From assembly GCA_027923505.1 (NCBI GenBank), contig BROI01000003.1, forward strand, positions 682,001 through 746,000: a stretch of DNA of 64,000 nt. Reading direction: 5' to 3'. Within the stretch, counting starts at the first letter, position 1. The number at the start of each line of letters is the position of its first letter. Below, piece by piece: positions 9,465 to 19,399 of the stretch. The notes under the pieces were generated by a model. The model made no database searches. It saw only the letters and a program-made list of their open reading frames with translations, and was not told where the DNA came from. The translations under genes were made by a program, and so were the position numbers. This stretch comes from Mayamaea pseudoterrestris (taxonomy: Eukaryota > Bacillariophyta > Bacillariophyceae > Sellaphorales > Sellaphoraceae).

Positions 9465-10826
9465 ATGGTGGAAGGACACAGCGTTCACCGGGTCGCCAAG
9501 ATGCACCGCGATCGTCTTGTCGGCAAGCGATTTTATGCAACATCGCCGAACGGCCGCTTCACGGCAGGCGCAACTGCCATTGACCAAAAGGTGTTTTCTC
9601 GCATCGAAGCAGTAGGGAAGAATCTATTTGCATTCTTTGGGGATGACGATGATCCAGTGGTTGTTCACGTGCATTTTGGAATGGCCGGAGTCTGGGCGGT
9701 GTACGATTCAGAAGAAGAGGCCGCACCCGAGCCAAGGTCGACGAATCGTCTACGTCTTGTGAGCCTTGATTCGAAAGTTACTGCGGATCTCTCGGCGATG
9801 ACTGTGCAGCATGGAGGCATGGAGCTGTATGAATCGAAACGCGCCAAACTAGGGCAAGACCCGTTACGTTCCGATGCGAATGTCGAGCTGCTCTGGGAAC
9901 AAGTTTCAGCGTCGAAGAAGTCGATTGGAGCGTTGATTATGGATCAATCTTACTTTACCGGACCTGGCAATATCTACCGAGCAGAAATTCTTTTTAAAGC
10001 TGGAGTCCACCCTGATACACCGGGGCATACGTTGAGTCGGCAGGAATTTGATCTCATTTGGCACCATACAGTGTCACTTTTGCAGCGAGGTTTTGCAACA
10101 GGGTCCATTCTGACGGTTGATCCTGAAGAAGCGCAGACTCTTGCCATGCCAAGGCTTAGACGCTACATTTACAATCAAAAGAACTGTCCTCGCTGCAGAA
10201 CTTCCATTAGAGTTTGGGACATTGCGGCGAGAACCTGCTATGCATGTCCAACCTGCCAACCAGTCAAGTCATCCGCTGAGATGCCAAGATCTCAGGAATG
10301 CGTGCCGTTTATTTCGCATTGTGCAAGAGAATCGGTTGCAGATCGATTTGCCAAGGCTGGCGCTAGCCACCTGACTGTTCGCGAGTTGAAGGCTTGTTTG
10401 GCCACAAATGGTGTTTCAATACCAGGCTCTGCCAATAAGAAGCAGCTTATCCAACTGTGGGAGTCTTGCCCCGAGTTGCAAGAATTTAGGTCATCAGAAG
10501 ATGCTGCTGCTGAAAAGGCCGAGGCAGGTGAGACTTTGGCTGTCGAGCACATTGCCGAGCTGGCTCCTGAGCAGGCTAGAAAGGCACGAGATGGCGTCGG
10601 TCGCAAGCGGAAGAGTAATCCTCCAGCTCACACCCTTGCCAACATGTCAGTGGCCATGTTGAGGGAGCAGTTGGTTAGTAGGGGTGTAAATATTCCTGCC
10701 AAGGTGAAGAAATCTGACTTGTTGGAGCTTCTGCAAAACGTGATTGACGAGAGTGAGCCTGTGCCGTCGATTACTGGTAGTACACCACGCAAGAGCAAGG
10801 TCAAGCGCCGCGTAGTCACCCCATAG
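9465..10826 (+). CDS. Nei/Fpg-family DNA glycosylase with two C-terminal SAP domains
   Basis: The family removes oxidised bases and cuts the abasic strand in base-excision repair. The start MVEGHSVHRVAKMH matches the actinobacterial Nei type (MPEGHTIHRLA) except that residue 2 is Val instead of the nucleophilic Pro. Glu3 and the conserved Lys52 (GKNLF) are present, followed by HFGMAG, the helix-two-turn-helix GPGNIYRAEILF at 166-177 and a zinc finger with Cys 241, 244, 261 and 264 and Arg256. Two SAP-like helix-extended-helix motifs follow at about 305-340 (LTVRELKACLATNGVSIPG) and 388-424 (MSVAMLREQLVSRGVNIP), suggesting DNA or chromatin tethering. Length is 453 residues against about 270 for bacterial Nei. 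Val2 is also found in NEIL3. No intron. Family assignment is strong; activity type is inferred. Confidence 0.92.
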   Translation: MVEGHSVHRVAKMHRDRLVGKRFYATSPNGRFTAGATAIDQKVFSRIEAVGKNLFAFFGDDDDPVVVHVHFGMAGVWAVYDSEEEAAPEPRSTNRLRLVSLDSKVTADLSAMTVQHGGMELYESKRAKLGQDPLRSDANVELLWEQVSASKKSIGALIMDQSYFTGPGNIYRAEILFKAGVHPDTPGHTLSRQEFDLIWHHTVSLLQRGFATGSILTVDPEEAQTLAMPRLRRYIYNQKNCPRCRTSIRVWDIAARTCYACPTCQPVKSSAEMPRSQECVPFISHCARESVADRFAKAGASHLTVRELKACLATNGVSIPGSANKKQLIQLWESCPELQEFRSSEDAAAEKAEAGETLAVEHIAELAPEQARKARDGVGRKRKSNPPAHTLANMSVAMLREQLVSRGVNIPAKVKKSDLLELLQNVIDESEPVPSITGSTPRKSKVKRRVVTP

Positions 10827-10887
10827 CTACCGACACAAAACATTACTTTATATAATGCAAGTTAACTGTGGACTTTAAACTATAATA

Positions 10888-11718
10888 TTACAAATCGCGT
10901 CTGCCCGAACCCGACCGTTCCGCCATGCTGAACATTAAAAAGTGAGCAAGCTGTCCATGTTCCGTCTCCTCCACATTTGACGCTTGAATCTGGAGCGGCG
11001 CTCCACCCGTTTGCGTAATTTCGCAGGCATCATACTTGGATAACTGTGCTTGACCATTGTTGATGGTCAAGCCACCTTCAATGCACAAAAGGTAGGCTTG
11101 ACGTCCTTCTGGAATGTCAATGGAAACCGATTGTCCAAGCTCCAACTCTGCAGCATGCGCATTTACATCCTGGTGAATTTTGACCGGAGTCTTGGAGTCA
11201 GCGTCGTCAGTGCTAGACACCAAGTGCTTGACAACATTGGGTTCCATCTTCCCACTACATGAACCATAGTTGGGAGTCAATCCTGCCTTGGTAGGAACAA
11301 TCCACGTTTGTATGAATCGCAATGGCTTGGTTGGCGACGCATTCTGCTCGGAATGCGAAACACCTTGACCCGCCGTCATGAACTGCATGGATCCGCGTCC
11401 GAGCGACTCGTTGGAGCCCATGCTGTCGGCGTGTGTCAACTCGCCATGCACAATGTATGTGATGATTTCCATGTTGCGATGCGGATGAGTGCCAAAGCCA
11501 CGAGCTGGCTGAACGAGATCGTCATTCATGACGCGCAAGACGCCAAAGTCGCTATTGGCTCGATTGTTGTACTCCGCAAAGCTAAAGTGAAAGCGAGACT
11601 GGAGCCAATTCTTGTTCGTCCAGTGCGGATTGTTTTCTTCGTTTGGTCCATTACCAAACCACATTGGGTTTGGCTCCGAGACGTGGAGTTTGTTGTTGGG
11701 AACGATACGAATGTTCAT
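10888..11718 (-). CDS. Pirin-family cupin protein
   Basis: Pirins are bicupin metal proteins acting as transcription cofactors or quercetin dioxygenases. The N-terminal cupin shows FGTHPHRNMEIITYI and an Asn-rich DFGVLRV segment, with GQGVSHSEQN later, all typical of pirin; the HPHR and HSE blocks carry iron ligands. The C-terminal cupin is more divergent. The frame opens at a TTG at 11793 and stays open to a stop at 11839, with no upstream ATG. I therefore start at the first Met (11718, MNIRIVPNNK), which fits the family's usual start and gives 276 residues. The open stretch upstream is rich in Ser, Thr and Ala and reads like a transit peptide, so a short upstream exon supplying an ATG is possible. 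Stop is 61 bp from the convergent Nei-SAP stop. Confidence 0.85.
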   Translation of the reverse strand: MNIRIVPNNKLHVSEPNPMWFGNGPNEENNPHWTNKNWLQSRFHFSFAEYNNRANSDFGVLRVMNDDLVQPARGFGTHPHRNMEIITYIVHGELTHADSMGSNESLGRGSMQFMTAGQGVSHSEQNASPTKPLRFIQTWIVPTKAGLTPNYGSCSGKMEPNVVKHLVSSTDDADSKTPVKIHQDVNAHAAELELGQSVSIDIPEGRQAYLLCIEGGLTINNGQAQLSKYDACEITQTGGAPLQIQASNVEETEHGQLAHFLMFSMAERSGSGRRDL

Positions 11719-12133
11719 GCTGGCAGCGCAAGTTGTTGTCGAGGTAGAAAAGGCTCTGATGGACGATGTCGATGAGAGGAAGGCTGTGGTCAAGGCGATG
11801 ACGCCTCGGCGTGATGTTGTCGATAGAATGTTTGTTAGTTACTTGTAGCCGCAGAGATTCTGATGATCACTGTAGCAGACGCAATGGAGACTTGACTTTA
11901 GTTTTTATGACGACAACGATGGTGCTCCCATCATACATGGACTGGTGCGAGCATGATGATGTTTCATCGAAGCATTTTCAGAAATCCTTCGAGGAACTTC
12001 CAGAGCCGTTGCGACACATGCTATTTGTCGCAAGGGTAATGACGCCTCACGTTTCGCCGTGATGAGCACCGCATAAAGTCGGCAACACACAACATCAAGA
12101 CCAGAATACTGCAATATATACTATACTAGCAAT
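11719..12133. other. Divergent intergenic region, pirin / NEMF
   Basis: About 415 bp between the pirin core start and the NEMF start. It may hold a first exon or transit peptide of the pirin gene (open frame 11719-11838) and the promoters of both genes. No other gene is supported. Confidence 0.4.
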
Positions 12134-15100
12134 ATGAAGGGACGGTTTGACTCTCTTGATACGACTGCCATGGTGGCGTGGATGCAGCGATCTCTCATTG
12201 GTCGTCGCATTGTCAATATTTACGACGGCGACTCGGGCGACGCTTACATTTTCAAATTGGACGGCGACGGCGGAAGCAAAACATTCTTTCTCATTGAATC
12301 GGGCATTCGCTTTCACTCTTTGAATCACTTTGATGCTGGATCGACCATGCCAAGTCCCTTTTGTGCCAAGTTGCGAAAGCATTTGCGGAGTTTGAGACTG
12401 GAGGATGTGCAGCAACTTGGTTATGGTGATCGAGTCGTCTTGTTCCAGTTTGGCGTCGGGCCTTCCAAGCACACGCTCATTCTTGAATTATATGCCAAGG
12501 GAAACATTATTTTGACGAACGGCGAATATAGCATTTTGAGTTTGCTGCGGAGTCATGTCTATCGAAATGAGGAACAAGAGCAAAACAAGGAAGGTGCGAG
12601 CAACAGGAAGGATGGCGCTGTCGCGGTGCAAGTTGGCCACGTCTATCCAGTCTCTTATGCTACAACAAAACTGGAAGGCAATCTTCAAATATTGGAGCAG
12701 CAAGAGCTGCAAAAAGTAATGGAATTTCTCGCCCAGGAACACGACGCTGCTGCGAGTAATCCTTCCGCCACTGGCAAAAAGAAGAAACAGAAAGCAGTCA
12801 CGCTCAAGTCGCTTCTTCTACAGCAATCAACATTGGGAGTGAGTCACTACGGACCTGCATTGATTGAGCATTGCATCTTATTTGCAGAGTTGGATCCGAA
12901 CGCTCCGTTGCCATTGCATACAAGTGGCGACAATCTGCAGTGGGTCGGCCCCCTTCGCGATGCCCTTGCGACGGAAGGACCGGCCGTCATGCAGGCACTC
13001 GAGCGAGCAGCAACGGTTGAGACGCCTGGCTACATTTTGTACAAGGCAAAAGAATTTGTAGAGAGTTCCAAGGATGATCTGGTTGCAGTATCTGACTCGC
13101 CGCACACTGACAAGCTACTTGAGGAATTTGTTCCGCACCTGCTCAAGCAGCATGAAGATCGACCGCACTTGGTCTTTGATAATTTTAGTTTGGCCGTCGC
13201 AGACTTTTTTGCTCACATTGTCACGCAGAGGCGAGTGTTAAAGTCGCAAGCAGCCGAAGTGGCGGCGGGTCAAAAGCTTGACAAGGTTCGTCGGGATCAG
13301 CAGGAAAGGTTGGAGGCGCTGCAACTTGAGCAGGAACTGGTCTTTCGGCATGCTAAAATCGTACATCATCAAGCTGATTTAGTTGAAAAGGCATTGACTG
13401 TCATTAATTCGGCGCTCGACAGTGGCATGGATTGGGAACAGTTGGAAAGCTTGGTTGAGCATGAGCAGTCCAACGGCAATCCAATTGCGCTGCTGATACA
13501 GAAGCTCCTATTGCAGTCCGACGAAATCGTTCTCGAGCTTCCTTCTGACAATCTAGACCCAGTCCATTCGCCTAAAGTTTCAGTGACGATTAGCCTCAAA
13601 CTTTCGGCGCATGCAAATGCGAATGCGCTGTTTGACAAGTATCGCGCTTCAAAGGAAAAGGCAGAAAAGACTGTTGAAGCTTCGGTCAAAGCTTTGGCTG
13701 CAGCCGAGGAATCCGCTAAACGACAGTTGCTGGAGGCGCAGAAACGAACCAAACATACGTCTGCCACCACTAAACGGAAACCATTATGGTTCGAAAAGTT
13801 CCATTATTTTGTCACGTCCGAAAATTACTTGGTGGTTGGTGGTCGCGACGCTCATCAGAACGAGCAACTGGTGAAACGATACCTTCGTCCCGGGGATGCA
13901 TACCTGCACGCTGATGTTTTTGGAGCGGCATCGTGTATATTACGAGCCAAGCGCACTCGACGGTCCAATGGTAAAACGGAACCAATTCCCTTGTCGGATC
14001 AAGCTCTTCGTGAAGCAGGAAACTTTACAATATGCAGATCATCGGCATGGATCAGTCGTATGGTCACTTCTGCATGGTGGGTCGAAGCTCACCAAGTATC
14101 CAAAACGGCCCCAACTGGCGAATACCTTACCGTTGGTTCGTTTATGATTCGAGGGAAGAAGAACTTTTTGCCACCGACTCCGTTGGAAATGGGCCTTGCT
14201 GTTCTTTTCCGGGTGAGCGACGACGATGTTGATGGCTTGGCCCGCCACAAAAATGAGCGCCGCGATTTTGCATTGATGGCCATGGATGAGGATGACGATT
14301 CTAAATCTATGGGCGAGATCGCAACCGAGGCATCGAGCAAAAAGTCTTCCGGTAGTCATGAAAGCAATCGTTTCGGCGGAATTTCGGAGGCCGAAGAAAT
14401 GAGAGAAACAGAGGAGAGCGTTGAATACGCAAAAACGACGATGAGTAATGATGTGGATGCAACTAATTCTACTGGAAGCCACCACTGCGCTGTACCTGCA
14501 GCTGAGATGTCGAGTGGGAGCGACGAAGACGAAAGCTCCGAGAAGCAGATCAAATCAATCGGTATGGTCAATGAAGCACCGTCGAAGAAGGGTCTGAGTG
14601 TTCGTGACAGGAAGCTCATTCGCAAGTACGGCTCGCTAGCAAAGGCTGCGGAAGCATTAGAAGTTCAGCCTGGCATAGCTGAGGCACCTCTGTCTGCTGC
14701 AGTTTCTCAAGAAACGGAGCTGCCAAGGCCTGTTGATCAACCTTTATCACGTGGAAAGAAGGCGAAGCTGAAGCGAGCGATGAAGAAATACGCGGACCAA
14801 GACGAAGAGGATAAGGAACTGGCAATGCTGGCTCTTCAAGGGGGCGAGAAGAAAACTAAGAAAAGCAGCAGTTCCAATAAGACGACTGCTTTGTCTGAAA
14901 CCCAACTCAAAGCGGCAAAGGACACTGTTGTTTTATTACAGAAAGACTCATCTAAAACTGCATCGCATCTTGCGGGGGATGATGTTCGTTCTATACTAGC
15001 AGAATGTGTAACGAGCAAGAGTGCTTCCAACGAAGATACAGTAGTACGCTGGGACAAGTTTGATGCGCGAACTCTTGAGACTTTGGCAAGCCTTGAACAC

Positions 15101-15736
15101 GACGCGCAGCTTGCCGTTGTTACTAGATTACGAAACCTTATGAAGACGACACGCATCGACAATTTTAGCGCGTCCTTAGGCGGCATTCTTCGGAGGGTGC
15201 AGAAACACGGGCATGAGAATTTGAATGAGGAGTTAACAAACGATGTAGGCGACAAAGCAAAGCGAATGACGAAAGACGAGAAAAGCAAGGAGAATGCACG
15301 GTGGAAGCAGGCTTTGGCCGACGAAGGTGTAGCTAATGGCGTTGTTGGCGCGGATGACGACGACTTGGACGGAGATGCTGTAGACGATACTGTCGAATTG
15401 AGCAAATTAACAGGAAAGCCCCAACCAGAAGACTTGTTGCTATACGCTATACCGGTCTGCGGCCCTTATCAGACGCTTTCGCAATACTCCTACAAGGTCA
15501 AGTTGACACCTGGAAGCATGAAACGCGGCAAGGCCGCTAAACAGTGCATCGAAATGTTTTTAAAACAAGACGGAGCAAGAGCACTACTTGGTTCTGACCA
15601 GTATCTTAGCTTGATCAAAAAGGTTGGCGATAACGATTGGCTTCAGAATATATGCGCGGACGTGAAGATTTCAGCGCCCGGCGCCAGCAAATTATTCAAG
15701 CAACAAAAATCGAAAGCTAAGAAAAAGAATAAGTAG
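12134..15736 (+). CDS. NEMF / Rqc2 / Tae2-type ribosome quality control factor
   Basis: NEMF/Rqc2 binds stalled 60S-peptidyl-tRNA complexes, recruits the Listerin E3 ligase and, in yeast and animals, elongates the stalled chain with C-terminal Ala/Thr tails. The 1200-residue single-exon protein has an NFACT-N domain with Asp9 and the Asp99-Arg100 pair (GYGDRVVLFQ), matching the residues needed for tailing in yeast (D9, D98, R99). It continues through coiled coils at about 350-580 and NFACT-R at about 548-700 (LWFEKFHYF, GDAYLHADVFGA, HQVSKTAPTGEYL, SFMIRGKKNF). A long acidic, Lys-rich linker follows and then the C-terminal NFACT-C/DUF3441 domain near 1095-1170 (PVCGPYQTLSQYSYKVKL). Domain order and length match eukaryotic NEMF. 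The stop is 32 bp from the convergent coiled-coil gene. Confidence 0.95.
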   Translation: MKGRFDSLDTTAMVAWMQRSLIGRRIVNIYDGDSGDAYIFKLDGDGGSKTFFLIESGIRFHSLNHFDAGSTMPSPFCAKLRKHLRSLRLEDVQQLGYGDRVVLFQFGVGPSKHTLILELYAKGNIILTNGEYSILSLLRSHVYRNEEQEQNKEGASNRKDGAVAVQVGHVYPVSYATTKLEGNLQILEQQELQKVMEFLAQEHDAAASNPSATGKKKKQKAVTLKSLLLQQSTLGVSHYGPALIEHCILFAELDPNAPLPLHTSGDNLQWVGPLRDALATEGPAVMQALERAATVETPGYILYKAKEFVESSKDDLVAVSDSPHTDKLLEEFVPHLLKQHEDRPHLVFDNFSLAVADFFAHIVTQRRVLKSQAAEVAAGQKLDKVRRDQQERLEALQLEQELVFRHAKIVHHQADLVEKALTVINSALDSGMDWEQLESLVEHEQSNGNPIALLIQKLLLQSDEIVLELPSDNLDPVHSPKVSVTISLKLSAHANANALFDKYRASKEKAEKTVEASVKALAAAEESAKRQLLEAQKRTKHTSATTKRKPLWFEKFHYFVTSENYLVVGGRDAHQNEQLVKRYLRPGDAYLHADVFGAASCILRAKRTRRSNGKTEPIPLSDQALREAGNFTICRSSAWISRMVTSAWWVEAHQVSKTAPTGEYLTVGSFMIRGKKNFLPPTPLEMGLAVLFRVSDDDVDGLARHKNERRDFALMAMDEDDDSKSMGEIATEASSKKSSGSHESNRFGGISEAEEMRETEESVEYAKTTMSNDVDATNSTGSHHCAVPAAEMSSGSDEDESSEKQIKSIGMVNEAPSKKGLSVRDRKLIRKYGSLAKAAEALEVQPGIAEAPLSAAVSQETELPRPVDQPLSRGKKAKLKRAMKKYADQDEEDKELAMLALQGGEKKTKKSSSSNKTTALSETQLKAAKDTVVLLQKDSSKTASHLAGDDVRSILAECVTSKSASNEDTVVRWDKFDARTLETLASLEHDAQLAVVTRLRNLMKTTRIDNFSASLGGILRRVQKHGHENLNEELTNDVGDKAKRMTKDEKSKENARWKQALADEGVANGVVGADDDDLDGDAVDDTVELSKLTGKPQPEDLLLYAIPVCGPYQTLSQYSYKVKLTPGSMKRGKAAKQCIEMFLKQDGARALLGSDQYLSLIKKVGDNDWLQNICADVKISAPGASKLFKQQKSKAKKKNK

Positions 15737-15768
15737 CTTATAGACGCGCATTATCATTCAACTATTGC

Positions 15769-17124
15769 TCATGGCGGGCAGCAGCTACAACACATGATGC
15801 TATCTGCTTCGTCATCAATTTTGTTCATCATGGTAACTGGTCCCTGAATCGTCACTTCAATCCCCTCTTCAACAAACTCATCGACCGTCTCAGTACACGA
15901 CTCACTCATCATACTTCCATTGACAATGATTGGGTGTGACAGTAGCGACCCCTTTCCCCTCAACTGCGCAGCGTCTTGACCTTGAAACATTTCTCGGTCA
16001 AGCACTCTGTTTCGTTCCATCTCTAAAATGCGCCCGGTCAGCGTCTCAATTTGAGCTACCAAGTCGGAGCTTTCTCCAGCCTTCTCCTTGGCATTCTGAG
16101 ATTCTAATGCCTCCAATGTTAATCGCATCAGCTCATTTTCCTTGTCCATGAACCCAAGAATGGTACGTATTTCTCGCATTTCTACTTCATTTTCAATAAT
16201 CTGCGAGGCAAAAAGTTCATTTTCAGCCCGGAGCTGCTCCAGCTCGCTATGCGTGACATCTGATGTCGTTGAAGAGCTGCTCGCCCGAGCTTCCTCAAGT
16301 GCTTGTTCCAGTGCTTTGATAGCCTCCTTGTGCGTCGACTCGCGTTCCTTGAGCAACTCTCTTTCTCGACTGACCGTCTCCAATTCACCTTGTATTCGCT
16401 TCATTTCGACCATGATACGAATCGTGTTTTCCCGCAAAATAGCAATTTCGGATTGAAGCTTCATAGCACTCATAGACTCAACATTAATGACTCCATTCTC
16501 GGGGCGGGCATGGTTTTGTGGAGTCTGCAATTCATTCGGTATTGCATGTTCCGAGGAAAGATTGCCTGCGACGCAAGTGCTTTCGTCCGTCGCCGAAAGA
16601 GGCGTTTCAGCCGCTGATCGAAAAATTAATGGCCATTCACGACGGGCATCGTCAAACAAATTAAAGAGATCAGTGAGCTGATTGGGCGTGAGTGTGAGAC
16701 CTCCGTGACAGGATGACTCTGGCGGCACTTCTGTCGGTTGCGGTGTGCATTTCGCGCGCACTGGGAATCCCTCGGCATCGGTTGTTTCTTCCGGCGGTAA
16801 TCTTGGACGCAAATGCTGGTAGCGTGGAGTTGACATGACTGGTTGTTTTAGAGATGAAGGACGTTTGTATTGGTTGCTGCCTGTCAGTGATGGAGATTTC
16901 TTGATGATCCTCGGAGCGTACAAACGACTTGTGGACAAGTCGACTCGCAGTCGCTGGGGTTGTTCCTTCTCGGGCGTCGGAAAGAGCTTTCGAGAGAGTG
17001 GCGGTGAATCCAACGATACATCAATCACGCTTTCTTCAGACTCTTCAGATCCATGACTCAAATCGCCGCTTGTCTCCTCCATGAGCGGTTCAGATTCCGG
17101 CGAAGGTATCGTTAGTTCCTTCAT
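15769..17124 (-). CDS. Coiled-coil protein with Cys-rich C-terminus, unrecognised
   Basis: The frame opens at TTG 17157; the first ATG is at 17124, giving 451 residues (MKELTIPSPESEP). The first half is Pro/Ser-rich and acidic, with a basic patch around SRLYAPRIIKKSPS. A long heptad-patterned coiled coil rich in Glu, Arg and Leu occupies about residues 210-370. The extreme C-terminus is CCSCCPP, a cysteine cluster that could be palmitoylated or bind metal. I recognise no family; a scaffold or cytoskeletal role is only a guess. Its stop is 32 bp from the NEMF stop. Confidence 0.7.
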   Translation of the reverse strand: MKELTIPSPESEPLMEETSGDLSHGSEESEESVIDVSLDSPPLSRKLFPTPEKEQPQRLRVDLSTSRLYAPRIIKKSPSLTGSNQYKRPSSLKQPVMSTPRYQHLRPRLPPEETTDAEGFPVRAKCTPQPTEVPPESSCHGGLTLTPNQLTDLFNLFDDARREWPLIFRSAAETPLSATDESTCVAGNLSSEHAIPNELQTPQNHARPENGVINVESMSAMKLQSEIAILRENTIRIMVEMKRIQGELETVSRERELLKERESTHKEAIKALEQALEEARASSSSTTSDVTHSELEQLRAENELFASQIIENEVEMREIRTILGFMDKENELMRLTLEALESQNAKEKAGESSDLVAQIETLTGRILEMERNRVLDREMFQGQDAAQLRGKGSLLSHPIIVNGSMMSESCTETVDEFVEEGIEVTIQGPVTMMNKIDDEADSIMCCSCCPP

Positions 17125-17230
17125 GGCATGCAGTCCAAAGTGCCCACGCTGCAGCAAATTCTATCCTGCATCTCCACTTGACAAGCAGGCATTTTTGACA
17201 CCATTTGCCTGTTGTGATGGGAGTCGTCGG

Positions 17231-17605
17231 TTAATAGGAAAAGCACATGAATGCTGGAGAATGGAGAATGGAGGTGCGTGTGAAGCATTTCCGTGGTACC
17301 GTACACCTTGGTCCGAATTCGGCATGCACAATCAAGACAATCAAATAATTGAATAACTTGAAATTTGTTGTTAGCACGCATCCGCTCCTCACATCAGTTG
17401 ATGCGAGGCTGTGCAAGCTGTAGCTTGGTGCTGGCTCATGAAGTCGACGACGGAATCGTTTCTTGCGATTATCGCCAACAAGACTGATTGACTCGTGACT
17501 CGCATTGTTGAAGTTCAAGATCTGCAAGTTTCGCGCCAAAGTTGAAGGTTCACCCAGATCTTTCGAAAAAGCAGCGGCTGCGAAAACCATCGGCAAGCTA
17601 GCCAT
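17231..17605 (-). CDS. Possible small protein upstream of geranylgeranyl reductase
   Basis: A 124-codon frame begins at an ATG at 17605, 41 bp from the divergent reductase ATG. The first residues (MASLPMVFAAAAFSKDLG) and the basic RKKRFRRRLHE segment look protein-like, but I recognise no family and the last third is hydrophobic and less convincing. It may instead be unspliced or non-coding sequence within a 522-bp gap (17125-17646) that otherwise holds only promoter sequence. Confidence 0.22.
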   Translation of the reverse strand: MASLPMVFAAAAFSKDLGEPSTLARNLQILNFNNASHESISLVGDNRKKRFRRRLHEPAPSYSLHSLASTDVRSGCVLTTNFKLFNYLIVLIVHAEFGPRCTVPRKCFTRTSILHSPAFMCFSY

Positions 17606-17646
17606 CACTCCATCGGCAACTGTTTGAAGAAGCTCTATATTCCAAG

Positions 17647-19399
17647 ATGAAGTTCAGCCTCCTCGCCCTCGCCTCTGTGACTGCCTCGGCTTCGGCCTTT
17701 GCGCCTTCCGCCTTCACAGGCAAGACCGTCAAGAGCGGAGCCTACTCGGCTTCGTCGCTCTGCATGAAGTACAAGGTTGCCGTCGTTGGAGGTGGACCTT
17801 CCGGAGCTTGCGCCGCCGAGATCTTTGCTCAGGAAAAAGGAATCGATACGGTTCTCTTCGAGCGCAAGCTTGACAACGCCAAGCCATGCGGAGGAGCTAT
17901 CCCTCTTTGCATGGTGGGAGAGTTCAACATCCCTGAGACTGTCGTCGACCGTAAGGTATGTGCCGTGACTCCTGATGGGTGGCCCGAAGGGCCTTGCATG
18001 TTTTGTCTCCGCTGATGATACGCTGGATAAGCGAAAAGTCTCACGGCTCCTACTTGGTCGTGAGAAGAGTTTGTACTATGGCAGTCAAGCTATTTCGTTT
18101 TTCTTGCTCATAATGCATGATCCGAATCCTTTTCTGACTCAATCATTCTTTGTCTCATTTCCTAATTATTTCAGGTCCGTAAGATGAACCTTGTCTCGCC
18201 CACTGGCGTCGAAGTCAGCATTGGTAGCACATTGAAGCCTGATGAGTATATTGGCATGTGCCGTCGCGAAATCCTTGACGGATACCTCCGCGACCGCGCC
18301 ATTGAGTACGGCGCACAAATTGTCAACGGTCTGGTCACCAGCATTGACATTCCCGCCGACCACAAGGTTTCGGAGAACCAATACACGATCCACTACCAAG
18401 AATACCAAGAGGGATCCAGTGCCGGTGTCCCCAAGGACATGAAGGTGGACCTAATCGTGGGAGCTGATGGCGCTAACTCGCGAGTTGCCAAGGCCATGGA
18501 TGCTGGCCTCTACAATTTCGCCATTGCCTTCCAAGAGCGAATCAAGATTCCGGATGACAAGATGAAGTTTTACGAAGAAATGGCTGAAATGTACGTTGGT
18601 GACGACGTTTCCCCTGATTTCTACGGATGGGTCTTTCCCAAGTACGACCATGTTGGTGTTGGAACTGGAACCGTCGTGAACCGACCGGCCATTAAGCAAT
18701 ACCAAAAAGCCATCCGTGACCGCGCTGGAGACAAGATTGCCGGAGGAAAGATTATCAAGGTCGAGGCTCACCCCATTCCGGAGCACTACCGTCCTCGCCG
18801 TGTCCAAGGACGCATTGCCCTCGGTAAGTTACGTGGTAGCTGGGGATTTTCATAACAAGTGTGATCCATGGAGTTTGATTTTTCGTGCGCGGGTTGCTAT
18901 TTTTTCCATCAATTTTATGAAAGGACAGCACTAATCTTACGTTTTCTTCTCATTATCAGTTGGAGACGCTGCCGGTTACGTTACCAAGTGCTCTGGCGAA
19001 GGCATTTACTTTGCCGCCAAGTCTGGACGCATGGCTGCCGAAGAAATTGTCAGACTTATGGAAGGAGGCAAGCGCCTGCCTACTCAGGCTGAAATTGAAA
19101 AGACCTACATCAAGAAGTACGACAAGGCGTACGGACCGACCTACATTGTTCTTGACCTTCTCCAAAAGGTCTTTTACTCAAACAACGGTGCCCGCGAGGC
19201 TTTCGTTGAACTGTGCAACTCCAAGTACGTTCAGCAAGTCACCTTCGACTCTTACCTCTACAAGACAGTGCAGGGAAACAACCCACTTGACGACTTGAAG
19301 CTTCTTGGCGAGACTTTTGGAGCTTTGATCAAGGGTTACTCGATTGCCCAACCAGATGCCGAATATTCCAACCCGGTTGAAAGCCAAAAGCGAATCTAA
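17647..19399 (+). CDS. chlP: Geranylgeranyl reductase (ChlP), plastid, three exons
   Basis: ChlP reduces the geranylgeranyl group to phytyl for chlorophyll and tocopherol synthesis in the plastid, using NADPH and FAD. The N-terminus is a textbook diatom plastid presequence: MKFSLLALASVTASASAFAP, with the SAFAP cleavage motif. The Rossmann FAD loop reads VAVVGGGPSGACAAE, followed by NAKPCGGAIPLCM, DLIVGADGANSRVAKAM and VGDAAGYVTKCSGEGI, all hallmark ChlP segments. Two introns are needed: 17956-18174 (GTATGT...TTTCAG, phase 0) and 18824-18959 (GTAAGT...TATCAG, phase 1). Joined coding sequence gives 465 residues, the family's usual size, with unbroken conservation across both junctions. GC-rich third positions relative to neighbours suggest high expression. 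Confidence 0.96.

Noticed and set aside
13369-13770. Antisense Ser-rich 133-codon frame in NEMF
   Set aside because: It is the reverse of a coiled-coil region with biased codons; the sense strand is a clear family member.
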